Shown one piece after another: positions 1-7,925 of a DNA stretch of 64,000 nt. The position numbers were made by a program, and so were the translations under genes. Each line of letters opens with the position of its first letter. Position 1 is the first letter of the stretch. The stretch lies in NCBI GenBank assembly GCA_022843825.1, contig JALHMX010000009.1:50553-114552 (forward strand). Reading direction: 5' to 3'. The notes beneath the pieces are model-generated. The model ran no database searches. It saw only the letters and a list, made by a program, of their open reading frames with translations, and was not told where the DNA came from. Origin of the DNA: Pseudobdellovibrionaceae bacterium. Its GTDB lineage: Bacteria > Bdellovibrionota > Bdellovibrionia > Bdellovibrionales > Bdellovibrionaceae.

Positions 1-1237
1 GTTGAGCCACGCCGAAACGATGTTGCTCATCTATAATGACCAAAGCCAAATTTTTAAACTGCACCCAGTCTTCAATTAAAGCATGTGTCCCAATAAGAAA
101 CTGAATTTCACCGCTGATAAGTTTTCCCATTATTTCTTTACGTTCTTTAACTTTAGTTTTTCCTGTCAACAATCCAACCTGAACACCTAAAGGAGAAAGC
201 TGCTTTAGTGCATTTCGGTAATGTTGTTCCGCTAAGATTTCGGTGGGCGCCATAAGGCATGACTGATAACCACTCTCGAAAGTGCTCAGAACGGACATAA
301 ATGAAACTAAAGTTTTTCCAGCGCCCACATCACCCTGCACTAAACGATTCATTGGTTTGCCTGAAGATAGATCTTGTTTGATCTCTTGATAGGCTTGAAC
401 CTGAGCATCCGTCAGCGCAAAGGGCAATGACTGAACTAACTTTTGCGCAAAGGCATCTTTATTTTCAATAACAATACCTTGTTCTTTTTTTAAGTTTGCT
501 TTTTTTGATGCTAAAAATAGTTCTAACCAAAAAAACTCTTCAAATATAATTCGCCGATGAGCTGGTGATTTAAACTCGTTATACAGTGTTGCATCAACAA
601 TATTAGGGTTATGAACTTCTAATAATGCTTGCTCACGAGTAATCAAATTGTGTTTCTTTAAAACAGTATCAGGAAACTTATCTGCATCCCACCCTTTAAT
701 TTGAGCAAAACAATTTTGAATCAGTTTTTGAATTTTTGTAGAATTCATTCCTTCATGTTCAACATAAATAGGAACCAGAGCATCTTGTAAAACCTCATCG
801 GGCTCGACATCTTTTATCTCAGGATGATGGAATTCAATACGACCCCGGTAGTTTGTGACCTTACCTACGACACGTACTTCTTTACCTGACTTAAACCTTT
901 CAAAATAGCCTTTGTAAGGAACACGAAAAAATTTACAACGAATTTGCCCAGAGCTGTCCTTAACTAAAACATCGTAAATCTTGCGCGTCGATTTCCCCAT
1001 GGTGTAACTAGACACATTGGCCACGTATGCCTTAAGGCTTACGATGTCTCCATCTTTTAAAGTTGCTATAAGCCTTGCCGCCCGTTGATCTTCATAAGTC
1101 CGTGGATAGTTAGTGATAAAGTCACCGACAGTTTTATACCCATTACGCGCAAACAGAGAAGCTAACGCCGGACCAACTCCACGTACATATTGAAGATCTG
1201 AATCTAAGGTAAGGTTTTGTTTTAAGGGAACTGACAT
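1..1237 (-). CDS. recG: ATP-dependent DNA helicase RecG, N-terminal 412 residues (runs off window)
   Basis: RecG remodels stalled replication forks and branched recombination intermediates in the cytoplasm. The ATG is at 1237 and the frame stays open to base 1, giving 412 of the roughly 690 residues usual for the family. Visible in order: a helix-hairpin-helix-like start (VRGVGPALASLF, residues 18-29), an OB-fold wedge region (about 60-150), Walker A GDVGAGKT (302-309), the motif PTEILAEQHY (331-340) and the DEQH box followed by RFGVAQ (403-412). The C-terminal helicase half lies outside the window. The downstream gene on this strand cannot be seen; the ART-like gene starts upstream on the same strand, 23 bases away. 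Identification is secure. Confidence 0.96.
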   Translation of the reverse strand, partial: MSVPLKQNLTLDSDLQYVRGVGPALASLFARNGYKTVGDFITNYPRTYEDQRAARLIATLKDGDIVSLKAYVANVSSYTMGKSTRKIYDVLVKDSSGQIRCKFFRVPYKGYFERFKSGKEVRVVGKVTNYRGRIEFHHPEIKDVEPDEVLQDALVPIYVEHEGMNSTKIQKLIQNCFAQIKGWDADKFPDTVLKKHNLITREQALLEVHNPNIVDATLYNEFKSPAHRRIIFEEFFWLELFLASKKANLKKEQGIVIENKDAFAQKLVQSLPFALTDAQVQAYQEIKQDLSSGKPMNRLVQGDVGAGKTLVSFMSVLSTFESGYQSCLMAPTEILAEQHYRNALKQLSPLGVQVGLLTGKTKVKERKEIMGKLISGEIQFLIGTHALIEDWVQFKNLALVIIDEQHRFGVAQ

Positions 1238-1260
1238 ATCAGTCTGGATTTTACATTACT

Positions 1261-1971
1261 TTAATCTAACATCTCAACTATATATTTCTTAGTTTTCGAT
1301 CCACGCTCTTCATGAAGCTCAATGTCGATCAGCTTAAAGCGACTTCTCGCCTTTATTAGAAATTCTCTTTCATCAGGATAATGGCTGATATCTATAAGAT
1401 CGTAGGCTTTAGCATTTTTTATGACCATAATATGACTATAATCTTCATGATAAGTTGAAAAAGCGTCCGCGATTTGTATAGAGTCTGAGGTTGATTTATA
1501 TTCTTGAAACTCAATGACTTCACCGACTTTATATTTTTTTAAAATGTCAATTTCTTCCCGTTTAAGCCCTCGGTACAGCGCTGTTTTTTCAACCATAGGT
1601 AAGTGTTTTAAAGCCGAATCTATGTACACTTGGGCCTGCCTCATATAAGGATCATACTCTTTTTTTGCTAGAGTAGAATTTAACCTATAAGATAAGCTTT
1701 CTGTATAATAATAAAGAGCCACTGCATCGTTAGGATCCATGTCTGGATATTTTTTGGTAAAGTCAAAAAATCTATCGTCATTATAGGCCTGCTCTGCGGT
1801 ATACTCAAATTTGTGAGACAATACAAAATCAGCTCCAGGCAATAATGCCTTAACTCCCGCAGGCAGCTGAGCATTAAATAAATCATGACATTGAGGAGCG
1901 GCCCAACTTAGGTTTGAGCCTAAGAACAAAGTAAAGACTATGGATACTAAAATTTTATAATTACGATTCAT
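1261..1971 (-). CDS. Secreted ADP-ribosyltransferase-fold protein (R-S-E type)
   Basis: This is a 236-residue exported protein. A signal peptide (about 1-24, hydrophobic core then SWAA) is followed by a helical region and a C-terminal half carrying the three marks of the arginine-type mono-ADP-ribosyltransferase fold. These are an Arg in LYRGL (R134), an STS motif in YKSTSDS (S160-S162), and an E-x-E in DEREFLI (E201 and E203). Their order and spacing match the R-S-E clade, which includes the C3/VIP2-like exoenzymes and vertebrate ecto-ARTs, where the second Glu is catalytic. The target is unknown. It sits just upstream of recG on the same strand, with no obvious immunity or chaperone gene beside it. 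Toxin or effector is an inference; a self-modifying envelope enzyme is also possible. Confidence 0.72.
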   Translation of the reverse strand: MNRNYKILVSIVFTLFLGSNLSWAAPQCHDLFNAQLPAGVKALLPGADFVLSHKFEYTAEQAYNDDRFFDFTKKYPDMDPNDAVALYYYTESLSYRLNSTLAKKEYDPYMRQAQVYIDSALKHLPMVEKTALYRGLKREEIDILKKYKVGEVIEFQEYKSTSDSIQIADAFSTYHEDYSHIMVIKNAKAYDLIDISHYPDEREFLIKARSRFKLIDIELHEERGSKTKKYIVEMLD

Positions 1972-2085
1972 GCCGACAGACTCATCTTAGCCCATTATCA
2001 CTATAAGTTCCAATCCAGATCGGACCAAAGTTGGGTTCGTCAAATCTTCACTTATGTTAACCCTATTTCAAGCCGATAAAAAAGC

Positions 2086-3036
2086 ATGTCTACCAATGGA
2101 TATTTTAGAATACGACTTACTACTTTGATCGCCAATAAACCGTTACCCTTTAACGTTTATATTTTGTTGGATCAAAAGGTCATTCTTTACATAAAAGAAG
2201 GCGATACCATTTCTAAAGAAAAAATTCAGAGTCTACATCTAAAGGATTCTGGCGAATCGTTTCTTTTGGCTTTGGCGGATAAGGAAAAATATCAACATTA
2301 CATACGTGATTTGATGAATTCAGATTTACTACCGAACAGCGAAAAAGCCACTTTATTAAAAGAAAGCTCTATCGCCTTATTGGAAGATCTATTTGATAAC
2401 CCAGATGTAAAAAAAGCCTTAGATGAATCACGTCCTATTATTAGTAATCTTATAGACTTCATTAACTCCGCCCCGAATGAAATGCAAAATCTTATTACTT
2501 TATCTGGACATGATTTTTATACCTACAACCATTCTTTTGATGTCAGTATCTACTCCTTAGGATTAGGTCAGGCGATTGGTTTGGGTAAAACTGAACTTGA
2601 AGAGTTAGGTTTAAGTTCTTTGTATCATGATTTGGGAAAGCGCTTAGTCCCACTGGAAATACTTTGCAAAAAAGGCGCTTTAGATGACAACGAATGGGTT
2701 CAGATGCGAATGCATCCACAGTTTGGATTAAAAATTTTAAACGAGCACGGTAATATTTCAGACGCAATTAAGGCCGCCTGCTACGAACACCATGAGTCCT
2801 GGACTGGTGGAGGATATCCTCAAGGTATATCTAAGCAAGAAATTCATCCCTTCGCGCGCATAGTTGCATTAACTGACACATATGATGCTATGACCACACA
2901 ACGATCGTATAATACGCCAATGAAACCTGCCGACGCTTTAAATCTGATGAATGGCAATCTGGCCCAGCGCTATGATCCCGATATGCTTAAAGCTATGTAC
3001 TCTGTCTTGTTTAAAATGAAAAAGAACGCGGCCTAA
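2086..3036 (+). CDS. HD-GYP domain protein, probable cyclic-di-nucleotide phosphodiesterase
   Basis: HD-GYP proteins hydrolyse cyclic di-GMP or related dinucleotides. The first 120 or so residues form an unrecognised N-terminal domain in place of a response-regulator receiver. The catalytic domain shows YNHSFDV (H149), the HD pair in YHDLGKRLVP (H181-D182), H210 in MRMHPQFG, H235-H236 followed by the GGGYP motif (241-245), and ALTDTYDAMT (D264), so the metal ligands and GYP signature are intact. No signal peptide or membrane segment is seen, so it should be cytoplasmic. It is divergent from the ART-like gene, with a 114-base shared upstream region. Predatory Bdellovibrio use many such proteins in lifestyle switching; any role here is inferred. 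Confidence 0.9.
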   Translation: MSTNGYFRIRLTTLIANKPLPFNVYILLDQKVILYIKEGDTISKEKIQSLHLKDSGESFLLALADKEKYQHYIRDLMNSDLLPNSEKATLLKESSIALLEDLFDNPDVKKALDESRPIISNLIDFINSAPNEMQNLITLSGHDFYTYNHSFDVSIYSLGLGQAIGLGKTELEELGLSSLYHDLGKRLVPLEILCKKGALDDNEWVQMRMHPQFGLKILNEHGNISDAIKAACYEHHESWTGGGYPQGISKQEIHPFARIVALTDTYDAMTTQRSYNTPMKPADALNLMNGNLAQRYDPDMLKAMYSVLFKMKKNAA

Positions 3037-3061
3037 ACCTAAACCGCGCATTATTAAGAAA

Positions 3062-3439
3062 CTATTCTTCCGCTAAGGTTTTAACTTTGTATTTTGCCGT
3101 TGAGGCACAAGTTGTCTCAACACCGTCTTTATTGCACTTCATACGGCCACAGGAAACAGAGATAATCTTATTGTCTCTGTTATCTGCTCGGAATTCTTTT
3201 CTCCACTCGTTACATTCTTTTTTCCAATTCATTTCCGCAGATTTGCGAACGACATCAACGTCCCCTACAATTTCTTGTTCACCTTCCGCTAACAAATATC
3301 TTTTATGAACTGTGGCGCGTCCTTTTTGAATTGAAATTGTTGTGTCCTGATTGGAATCAATTTTATCGACTTTAACTCCAACTTCCGCAGAAACCATCAT
3401 CGAAAATGTAACTATTAAGGTACTAATTATTTTTTTCAT
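3062..3439 (-). CDS. Small exported cysteine-containing protein of unknown function
   Basis: This is a 125-residue protein with a clear signal peptide (MKKII start, hydrophobic core, MVSAEV near residue 18). The mature part is polar and has four cysteines (C76, C97, C102, C111), which could form two disulfides in the periplasm or outside the cell. A purine-rich AAGGAG ribosome site precedes the ATG. I do not recognise the family. It is convergent with the HD-GYP gene, 25 bases apart. The CG-rich 5-bp inverted repeat at the HD-GYP 3' end lacks a T-tract. Confidence 0.75.
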   Translation of the reverse strand: MKKIISTLIVTFSMMVSAEVGVKVDKIDSNQDTTISIQKGRATVHKRYLLAEGEQEIVGDVDVVRKSAEMNWKKECNEWRKEFRADNRDNKIISVSCGRMKCNKDGVETTCASTAKYKVKTLAEE

Positions 3440-3728
3440 AAAACTCCTTATCTTATGTATAAAAGCAAGCTTACCCTAGCCTATATATAAAATCACGTTC
3501 TGCCTTATACTCAGTATTGGCCTCATCTCAAATTTATAAGTTTTAAAGTATAATTCACTGGAACGCCTGTATAAAATTCAGCAATTTTTACCTTAAAAAT
3601 CCTTATTAAAAATACTAGCCAGTGCTTATAAAATAGATTATCTTAAGGATTCAAATAGTCTCTGTTGAGTGAAAAAGCATTGGGCTCGTTCTTCTCTTAG
3701 TGGCATTTCCCATCCTAAGGAGGAATTC
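3440..3728. other. Longest intergenic stretch, between divergent genes
   Basis: About 289 bases separate the small exported protein (minus strand) from the RRM gene (plus strand). The stretch is AT-rich and holds no tRNA-like or rRNA-like sequence and no coding frame I trust. A GTG-started extension of the RRM frame to 3669 exists, but it lacks a ribosome site and family similarity. It presumably carries divergent promoters and the 5' leader of the RRM mRNA; its last 35 bases contain the hairpin annotated separately. Confidence 0.5.
3696..3723 (+). promoter_or_regulatory. Leader hairpin partly overlapping the RRM-gene ribosome site
   Basis: CTTAGTGG (3696-3703) can pair with CCA..CTAAG (3710-3712 and 3715-3719), leaving a 6-base loop and a 2-base bulge. 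The 3' arm includes the first bases of the strong ribosome site AAGGAGG (3717-3723). Such a fold would limit ribosome access to the RRM/IF-1 message. Only the complementarity is observed; regulation is inferred. Confidence 0.3.
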
Positions 3729-4031
3729 ATGGGCAAAAAAATATACGTAGGAAACTTATCTTATAACATGGACGATCAGACTTTAAGTCAGGTCTTCTCA
3801 GCTTTCGGTACAGTTGAAAGCGCACGCATCGTAACTGATCGTGATTCTGGACGCAGCAAAGGTTTCGGTTTTGTAGAGATGGCTACAGACACTGAAGCTA
3901 ACACTGCTATTGAAAAATTAAACGGATCAGATCAATTAGGTCGCGCTATGAATGTAAGCGAAGCGAAACCTATGGCTCCACGTGAAGGTGGCGGCGGCGG
4001 TCGTGGTAACTTCAGAAGTAATCGCTACTAA
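3729..4031 (+). CDS. RRM-type glycine-rich RNA-binding protein
   Basis: This is a single-RRM protein of 100 residues, of the cyanobacterial/delta-proteobacterial RbpA-like kind, that binds single-stranded RNA and is often cold-inducible. RNP2 is IYVGNL (5-10) and RNP1 is KGFGFVEM (44-51). The tail is a short glycine-rich segment (GGGGGRGNF) ending in RSNRY. I start it at ATG 3729 because AAGGAGG lies 5 bases upstream and the RRM begins immediately, instead of the GTG at 3669. The stop overlaps the ATG of the IF-1-like gene (TAATG), so the two are translationally coupled. Cold-shock regulation is plausible but not shown by the sequence. Confidence 0.93.
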   Translation: MGKKIYVGNLSYNMDDQTLSQVFSAFGTVESARIVTDRDSGRSKGFGFVEMATDTEANTAIEKLNGSDQLGRAMNVSEAKPMAPREGGGGGRGNFRSNRY

Positions 4032-4261
4032 TGTCTAGAGATGATCTGGTCACAGTGACCGGAAAAATATCTGACATCGCGGGCGGCGGGACTTACCACA
4101 TTCTGTTACAGAATGGTGTTAATATCAAAGCTCGACTTTGTGGTAAAATGAAGAAATTCAATATCAAAGTGGTTGTGGGAGATTCTGTAGACGTTGGAAT
4201 ATCCCCCTACGATCCAACTCATGGTTTGATTACTCATCGACACAAAGTAGTACATATTTAA
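4031..4261 (+). CDS. infA: Translation initiation factor IF-1-like S1/OB-fold protein
   Basis: The 76-residue product matches IF-1 length and layout: VTGKISDIAGGGTYHILLQNG, then IKARLCGKMKKFNIKVVVGDSV and VGISPYDPTHGLITHRHK. IF-1 binds the ribosomal A site during initiation. Compared with typical IF-1, the usual GRI-x-YR element reads GLITHRH, so this may be a divergent copy or a paralogue. Whether a second infA exists elsewhere cannot be seen here. It is coupled to the RRM gene by a TAATG overlap, and a good terminator follows six bases after its stop. RNA chaperone activity would fit both partners. Confidence 0.82.
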   Translation: MSRDDLVTVTGKISDIAGGGTYHILLQNGVNIKARLCGKMKKFNIKVVVGDSVDVGISPYDPTHGLITHRHKVVHI

Positions 4262-4266
4262 AACTA

Positions 4267-4296
4267 AAAAAGGATCTTTTCAGATCCTTTTTTTTT
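4267..4296. terminator. Bidirectional intrinsic terminator between infA-like and rhodanese-like genes
   Basis: AAAAAGGATCT (4267-4277), a TTTC loop and AGATCCTTTTT (4282-4292) form a perfect stem flanked by an A-run on the left and a T-run on the right. It can end transcription from both strands. It lies between two convergent genes and touches the stop codon of the minus-strand gene. Confidence 0.88.
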
Positions 4297-4855
4297 AGTT
4301 GCAGAAGGCCTCAGGCCAACTTTGTTTTATGTAGGGAGTAACAAAGCATCTTTGAACTTTCCGAAGTAAAAACTCTTTTTGAACATTCTCACTGCTTTTC
4401 AGCATCCACCCATCTACTGGTTTGGCCGATGCAAATCGTCCCGAGGCATTTTTTCTAAACTCATCAAATGAGTGCATAGTGACATCAGTTATTTCTAGAT
4501 TATTTAACAACCACTTCCACTTTTTATTCTCTACCGAATCTGCTCTATAACCAATTAACAGTACTTTTTTATTGGGATTTATTCCTCGATAAGCTAAGCG
4601 CTCTATCACGCTGTTCAAATCCGGATCAAAAACTCGTTTCTGGTTTTTGCGCATGATAAAATCGTCCACTAATAAGTTGGCGGAACCCTTAATATGAAAA
4701 CTTGCATAATCTAAGGCTGATCGCGTATCCATCAATACCGTTCTATTTGCGAAAACATCAGCCGACTCTTCTATAACTGTAGTTGGCTTTAACTGACAAC
4801 TCGTCACCAAAAAACCTACAACAACAAAAAAAAGATATCTTAGCTTCACTTTCAT
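4295..4855 (-). CDS. Rhodanese-like lipoprotein lacking the catalytic cysteine
   Basis: This is a 186-residue protein with a lipoprotein signal (FLVTSC, lipidated C20). A rhodanese-like fold follows: VLMDTRSALDYASFHIKGSANL (about 40-61), then VLLIGYRADSVE (98-109). In active rhodaneses the loop after the VLL strand begins with Cys; here it reads GYRADS, so sulfurtransferase activity is not expected. C-terminal cysteines (C170 region and penultimate residue) may form a disulfide. Its start overlaps the lysS stop by four bases (ATGA), so it is the distal gene of a lysS operon. A periplasmic binding or scaffold role is possible; the true function is unknown. Confidence 0.75.
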   Translation of the reverse strand: MKVKLRYLFFVVVGFLVTSCQLKPTTVIEESADVFANRTVLMDTRSALDYASFHIKGSANLLVDDFIMRKNQKRVFDPDLNSVIERLAYRGINPNKKVLLIGYRADSVENKKWKWLLNNLEITDVTMHSFDEFRKNASGRFASAKPVDGWMLKSSENVQKEFLLRKVQRCFVTPYIKQSWPEAFCN

Positions 4856-6339
4856 TTCGGGTGCACAATCTTCATCGTTGGAAAGAAAATAATATCCCGA
4901 ATACTTGGTCGATCGGTTAAAATCATTACTACTCGCTCAATTCCTATACCTACCCCACCTGTTGGAGGCATACCGGTTTCAATGGCGTGTAAAAAGTCTT
5001 CATCCATTGGATGGGCCTCTTCGTCCACTCCGCGCTTAGATTCTTGCTCCTTTAGGCGCGCCCGTTGCTCTTCAGGATCATTTAACTCTGAATAGGAATT
5101 CCCAATCTCCATACAAGCAGCAAACGGCTCAAAACGCTCAACTAACTGATTATTGCTACGATGAATTTTAGTCAGTGGGGAAATCTCTACCGGATGATCC
5201 ATGACAATTGTCGGTTGCCACAAATGAGGTTCAGCGGCTATTTCAAAAACCTTCATTTGTTTTTCGCCCGTCGATAAATGCTCTAGCTTTACGGGTTTAT
5301 CTGCATTTTCTTTAATATATTTATCTAAGGCTGCAGCATCCTCAGGATTTATTTTGGCATACTCTTTAATGCCATCCATAACTGTTAAACGTCTCCATGG
5401 CGGAGTAAAGTCGACTTCTTTATCTTGATAAATAACTTTATATGATCCCGTAATTTCTTTACATACAGTTGAAACTAAATCTTCAAACTGTTTCATTTGA
5501 TAATTGTAATCAGTATAAGCCTCGTAATATTCAAGCATGGTGAATTCAGGATTATGGGATCGATCAATTCCTTCATTACGGAAATTTTTTCCTACTTCGT
5601 AAACTTTTTCAAAACCTCCAACAATTAATCTTTTAAGATACAGCTCTGGAGATATTTTCATGTAAAGCTTCATATCTAAAGCGCGATGATGAGTCGTAAA
5701 AGGATGGGCGGCTGCGCCTCCGTAAAGCGGCTGCAAGACTGGGGTTTCAACTTCCATAAACCCACGATTGTCCAAGAATTTTTTAATCTCTTTAATAATT
5801 TTCCCACGAGTCACAAATACTTTTCGCGAATCCATATCTGAAATCAAATCCAAATGACGATGGCGATACTTAATTTCGATATCTTGAATGCCATGAAACT
5901 TTTCAGGTAACGGCTCTAAAGTTTTTGTTAAAATTTGAAACTTCTTTACATATAAAGACAACTCACCTTTTTGGGATTTAAATATGTATCCTTCAAGGCC
6001 AACGATATCGCCAAGGTCAATTAAATCAAAACTAATTTTATCTTGCTCCGCCAACTCTTCAGTTTTTACATAACACTGCAGTGATCCCGTCACGTCTTGA
6101 ACATTAAAAAAGCTGGCTTTACCCATCATCCGCAAAGTCATCAATCGGCCGGCTACTCGGAAATTCGTATCTAGTTTTTTTTCACCTGCAGCTAAGCCTG
6201 AATACTCTGCAATCAATTTTTCAACATGAACATTTTGATCAAAACTGTAGGGAAAAGGATTGATACCTTTTTCCCTTAAAGCATGAAGTTTTTTTCTTTT
6301 TTCGGCCTTGATCGGATTATCATTAAATTGATCTGACAT
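4852..6339 (-). CDS. lysS: Lysyl-tRNA synthetase, class II
   Basis: This enzyme charges tRNA-Lys with lysine using ATP, in the cytoplasm. At 495 residues it has normal length. The OB-fold anticodon-binding domain spans about 57-140. Class II motif 1 lies near 172-205 (VETPVLQP), motif 2 is FRNEGIDRSHNPEFTMLE (253-270), and motif 3 is GVGIGIERVVMILTD near 462-476, followed by RDIIFFPTM. All are typical of bacterial LysRS. It shares an ATGA overlap with the downstream rhodanese-like lipoprotein and lies 29 bases downstream of the aldolase start region on the same strand, so the three may be cotranscribed. Confidence 0.98.
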   Translation of the reverse strand: MSDQFNDNPIKAEKRKKLHALREKGINPFPYSFDQNVHVEKLIAEYSGLAAGEKKLDTNFRVAGRLMTLRMMGKASFFNVQDVTGSLQCYVKTEELAEQDKISFDLIDLGDIVGLEGYIFKSQKGELSLYVKKFQILTKTLEPLPEKFHGIQDIEIKYRHRHLDLISDMDSRKVFVTRGKIIKEIKKFLDNRGFMEVETPVLQPLYGGAAAHPFTTHHRALDMKLYMKISPELYLKRLIVGGFEKVYEVGKNFRNEGIDRSHNPEFTMLEYYEAYTDYNYQMKQFEDLVSTVCKEITGSYKVIYQDKEVDFTPPWRRLTVMDGIKEYAKINPEDAAALDKYIKENADKPVKLEHLSTGEKQMKVFEIAAEPHLWQPTIVMDHPVEISPLTKIHRSNNQLVERFEPFAACMEIGNSYSELNDPEEQRARLKEQESKRGVDEEAHPMDEDFLHAIETGMPPTGGVGIGIERVVMILTDRPSIRDIIFFPTMKIVHPK

Positions 6340-6368
6340 ATTTTATCTTTCTTGAATATTATTTTCTA

Positions 6369-7295
6369 CTATTTTAAAGATTTGCCGGCAAAAGTTTCCA
6401 TCACATTGTGCAATAACTCTAGTGATTCTTTTTTAGGTCGTTGAAAGGCGTTGCGGCCCATAATTGATCCAAACGCTCCACCTTGCGCCAGCTGTTTAAC
6501 TTCTTCTAGCAACTCTGCAGTTCCCTTAGCTTCACCACCACTAAAAATAACTACGCGCTTTCCATTAAAGCAGCTTTGCACCACATGTTTGATTCGATCG
6601 GCCATTGTGCCCACTTTAATACCCTGAGCTTCATAGACTTTTCGAGCAGCGTCTTGCTCGATATGGCTGCTTGGAGGTTTTACTTTTATAATGTTTGCGC
6701 CAAGCTGTGCTGCGACGTGCGCCGAGTAGGCTATAACATCAATACCCGTTTCACCCGCTTTTGAAATTTGTTCACCACGAGCATAAGACCAAATAACTAC
6801 GGCTAATCCCGCTTTTTTAGCCTGACGGCTGGCTTCCGCAATTTCTTCGTACATAACTTTACGCTCTCCGGATCCTGGATAAATGGTAAAACCGATGGCT
6901 GAGCAACCTAATCGTAAAGCATCATCAACTGACGACGTCAGCGCGGAAATTGGATTTTTTGATCCGAATAAAACATCTGAATTATTAATTTTTAAAATCA
7001 ACGGAATTTCACCTGCATAATCACGGGCACAGGCTTCCATAGCTCCTAATGGTGCGGCGTAGGCATTACATCCAGACTCAATGGCTAATTCAAAGTGATA
7101 AGAGGGGTCGTAGCCATCGGGATTTTTTGCGAAAGTACGAGCCGGCCCGTGCTCAAAGCCCTGATCAACCGGAAGAATGACCATTTTGCCTGTTCCTGCT
7201 AATTTTCCGTGATTCATTATGCGAGCCATATTTGTTAAAACACCAATATTCTCTGCTCCATACCAACTTAAAATTTCACGCACTCGAGGGGTCAT
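6369..7295 (-). CDS. fbaB: Class I fructose-bisphosphate aldolase (DhnA/FbaB family)
   Basis: This enzyme cleaves fructose 1,6-bisphosphate to DHAP and glyceraldehyde 3-phosphate through a lysine Schiff base. The 308-residue sequence has the archaeal/bacterial class I pattern: VILPVDQGFEHGP (39-51), YDPSYHFELAIESGCNA, the Schiff-base lysine in NIIKVKPP (K204), and the phosphate-binding loops VIFSGG and GSIMGRNAFQRP. It is unrelated in sequence to metal-dependent class II enzymes. A ribosome site (GGGAGAAAAAC on the minus strand) precedes the ATG. lysS lies downstream on the same strand. Confidence 0.95.
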   Translation of the reverse strand: MTPRVREILSWYGAENIGVLTNMARIMNHGKLAGTGKMVILPVDQGFEHGPARTFAKNPDGYDPSYHFELAIESGCNAYAAPLGAMEACARDYAGEIPLILKINNSDVLFGSKNPISALTSSVDDALRLGCSAIGFTIYPGSGERKVMYEEIAEASRQAKKAGLAVVIWSYARGEQISKAGETGIDVIAYSAHVAAQLGANIIKVKPPSSHIEQDAARKVYEAQGIKVGTMADRIKHVVQSCFNGKRVVIFSGGEAKGTAELLEEVKQLAQGGAFGSIMGRNAFQRPKKESLELLHNVMETFAGKSLK

Positions 7296-7370
7296 TTGTT
7301 TTTCTCCCGTGTATATTGTTTCTAGATGATAAAGCTACATAATAAATTGAAAACTGGCAATACAACTGGT

Positions 7371-7925
7371 ATGTCTACACTCATGAATGTAACTTTTGAA
7401 ACCACGCCAAATCCAGCCACCATGAAGTTTAATTTTTCTGAAAAAATAGCTGAGGCCTCTTTAGATTTTCCCAACGTAGAATCGACTGAAAAATCCCCTC
7501 TAGCTGCTAAAATATTCGGCTTTCCTTGGGTTTCTGCGGTATTTATTGGCGAAAACTTTGTGACCATCACCAAACAAGATTGGGTGGAGTGGAAAGTATT
7601 AGCTCAACCATTATCTGGCTTGTTGGCCGAACATGTCACTTCGGGTCAACCCATCGTCATCGATTTACAGACTGCGCAAGACGAATCTGAGAATGACAGC
7701 GAAATCGTAAAAAAAATGAAGCGAGTTATTCAAAGTGAAATCAAGCCTGTTATTGCTTTAGATGGCGGTGATATTGCTTTTGTGAAATATGAAAATTCAA
7801 ATCTGTATGTAAAACTGATGGGATCCTGCGTGGGATGCCCTAGTTCTGAAGCCACCTTAAAACAAGGTATCGAAGTTCGCATTAAAGAAATATTTCCTGA
7901 AGTGAACGAAGTCCTTTCCGTTTAA
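7371..7925 (+). CDS. NfuA-type iron-sulfur cluster scaffold (Nfu_N plus NifU C-terminal domain)
   Basis: This protein carries and transfers Fe-S clusters to apoproteins. The N-terminal Nfu_N domain begins with VTFETTPNPATMKF and contains FPWVSAVFIGENFVTITK. The C-terminal NifU-like domain has the cluster ligands in GSCVGCPSS (C153 and C156 from this start). I chose ATG 7371 because homologues begin a few residues before TTPNP. An in-frame ATG at 7326 and one at 7383 are alternatives, and none has a strong ribosome site. It is divergent from the aldolase gene. Its stop shares a TTAA palindrome with the convergent beta-barrel gene. Confidence 0.9.
   Translation: MSTLMNVTFETTPNPATMKFNFSEKIAEASLDFPNVESTEKSPLAAKIFGFPWVSAVFIGENFVTITKQDWVEWKVLAQPLSGLLAEHVTSGQPIVIDLQTAQDESENDSEIVKKMKRVIQSEIKPVIALDGGDIAFVKYENSNLYVKLMGSCVGCPSSEATLKQGIEVRIKEIFPEVNEVLSV

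Noticed and set aside
3016..3052. CGCGG/CCGCG inverted repeat at the end of the HD-GYP gene as a terminator
   Set aside because: The stem is only 5 bp with a 12-base loop and there is no T-run.
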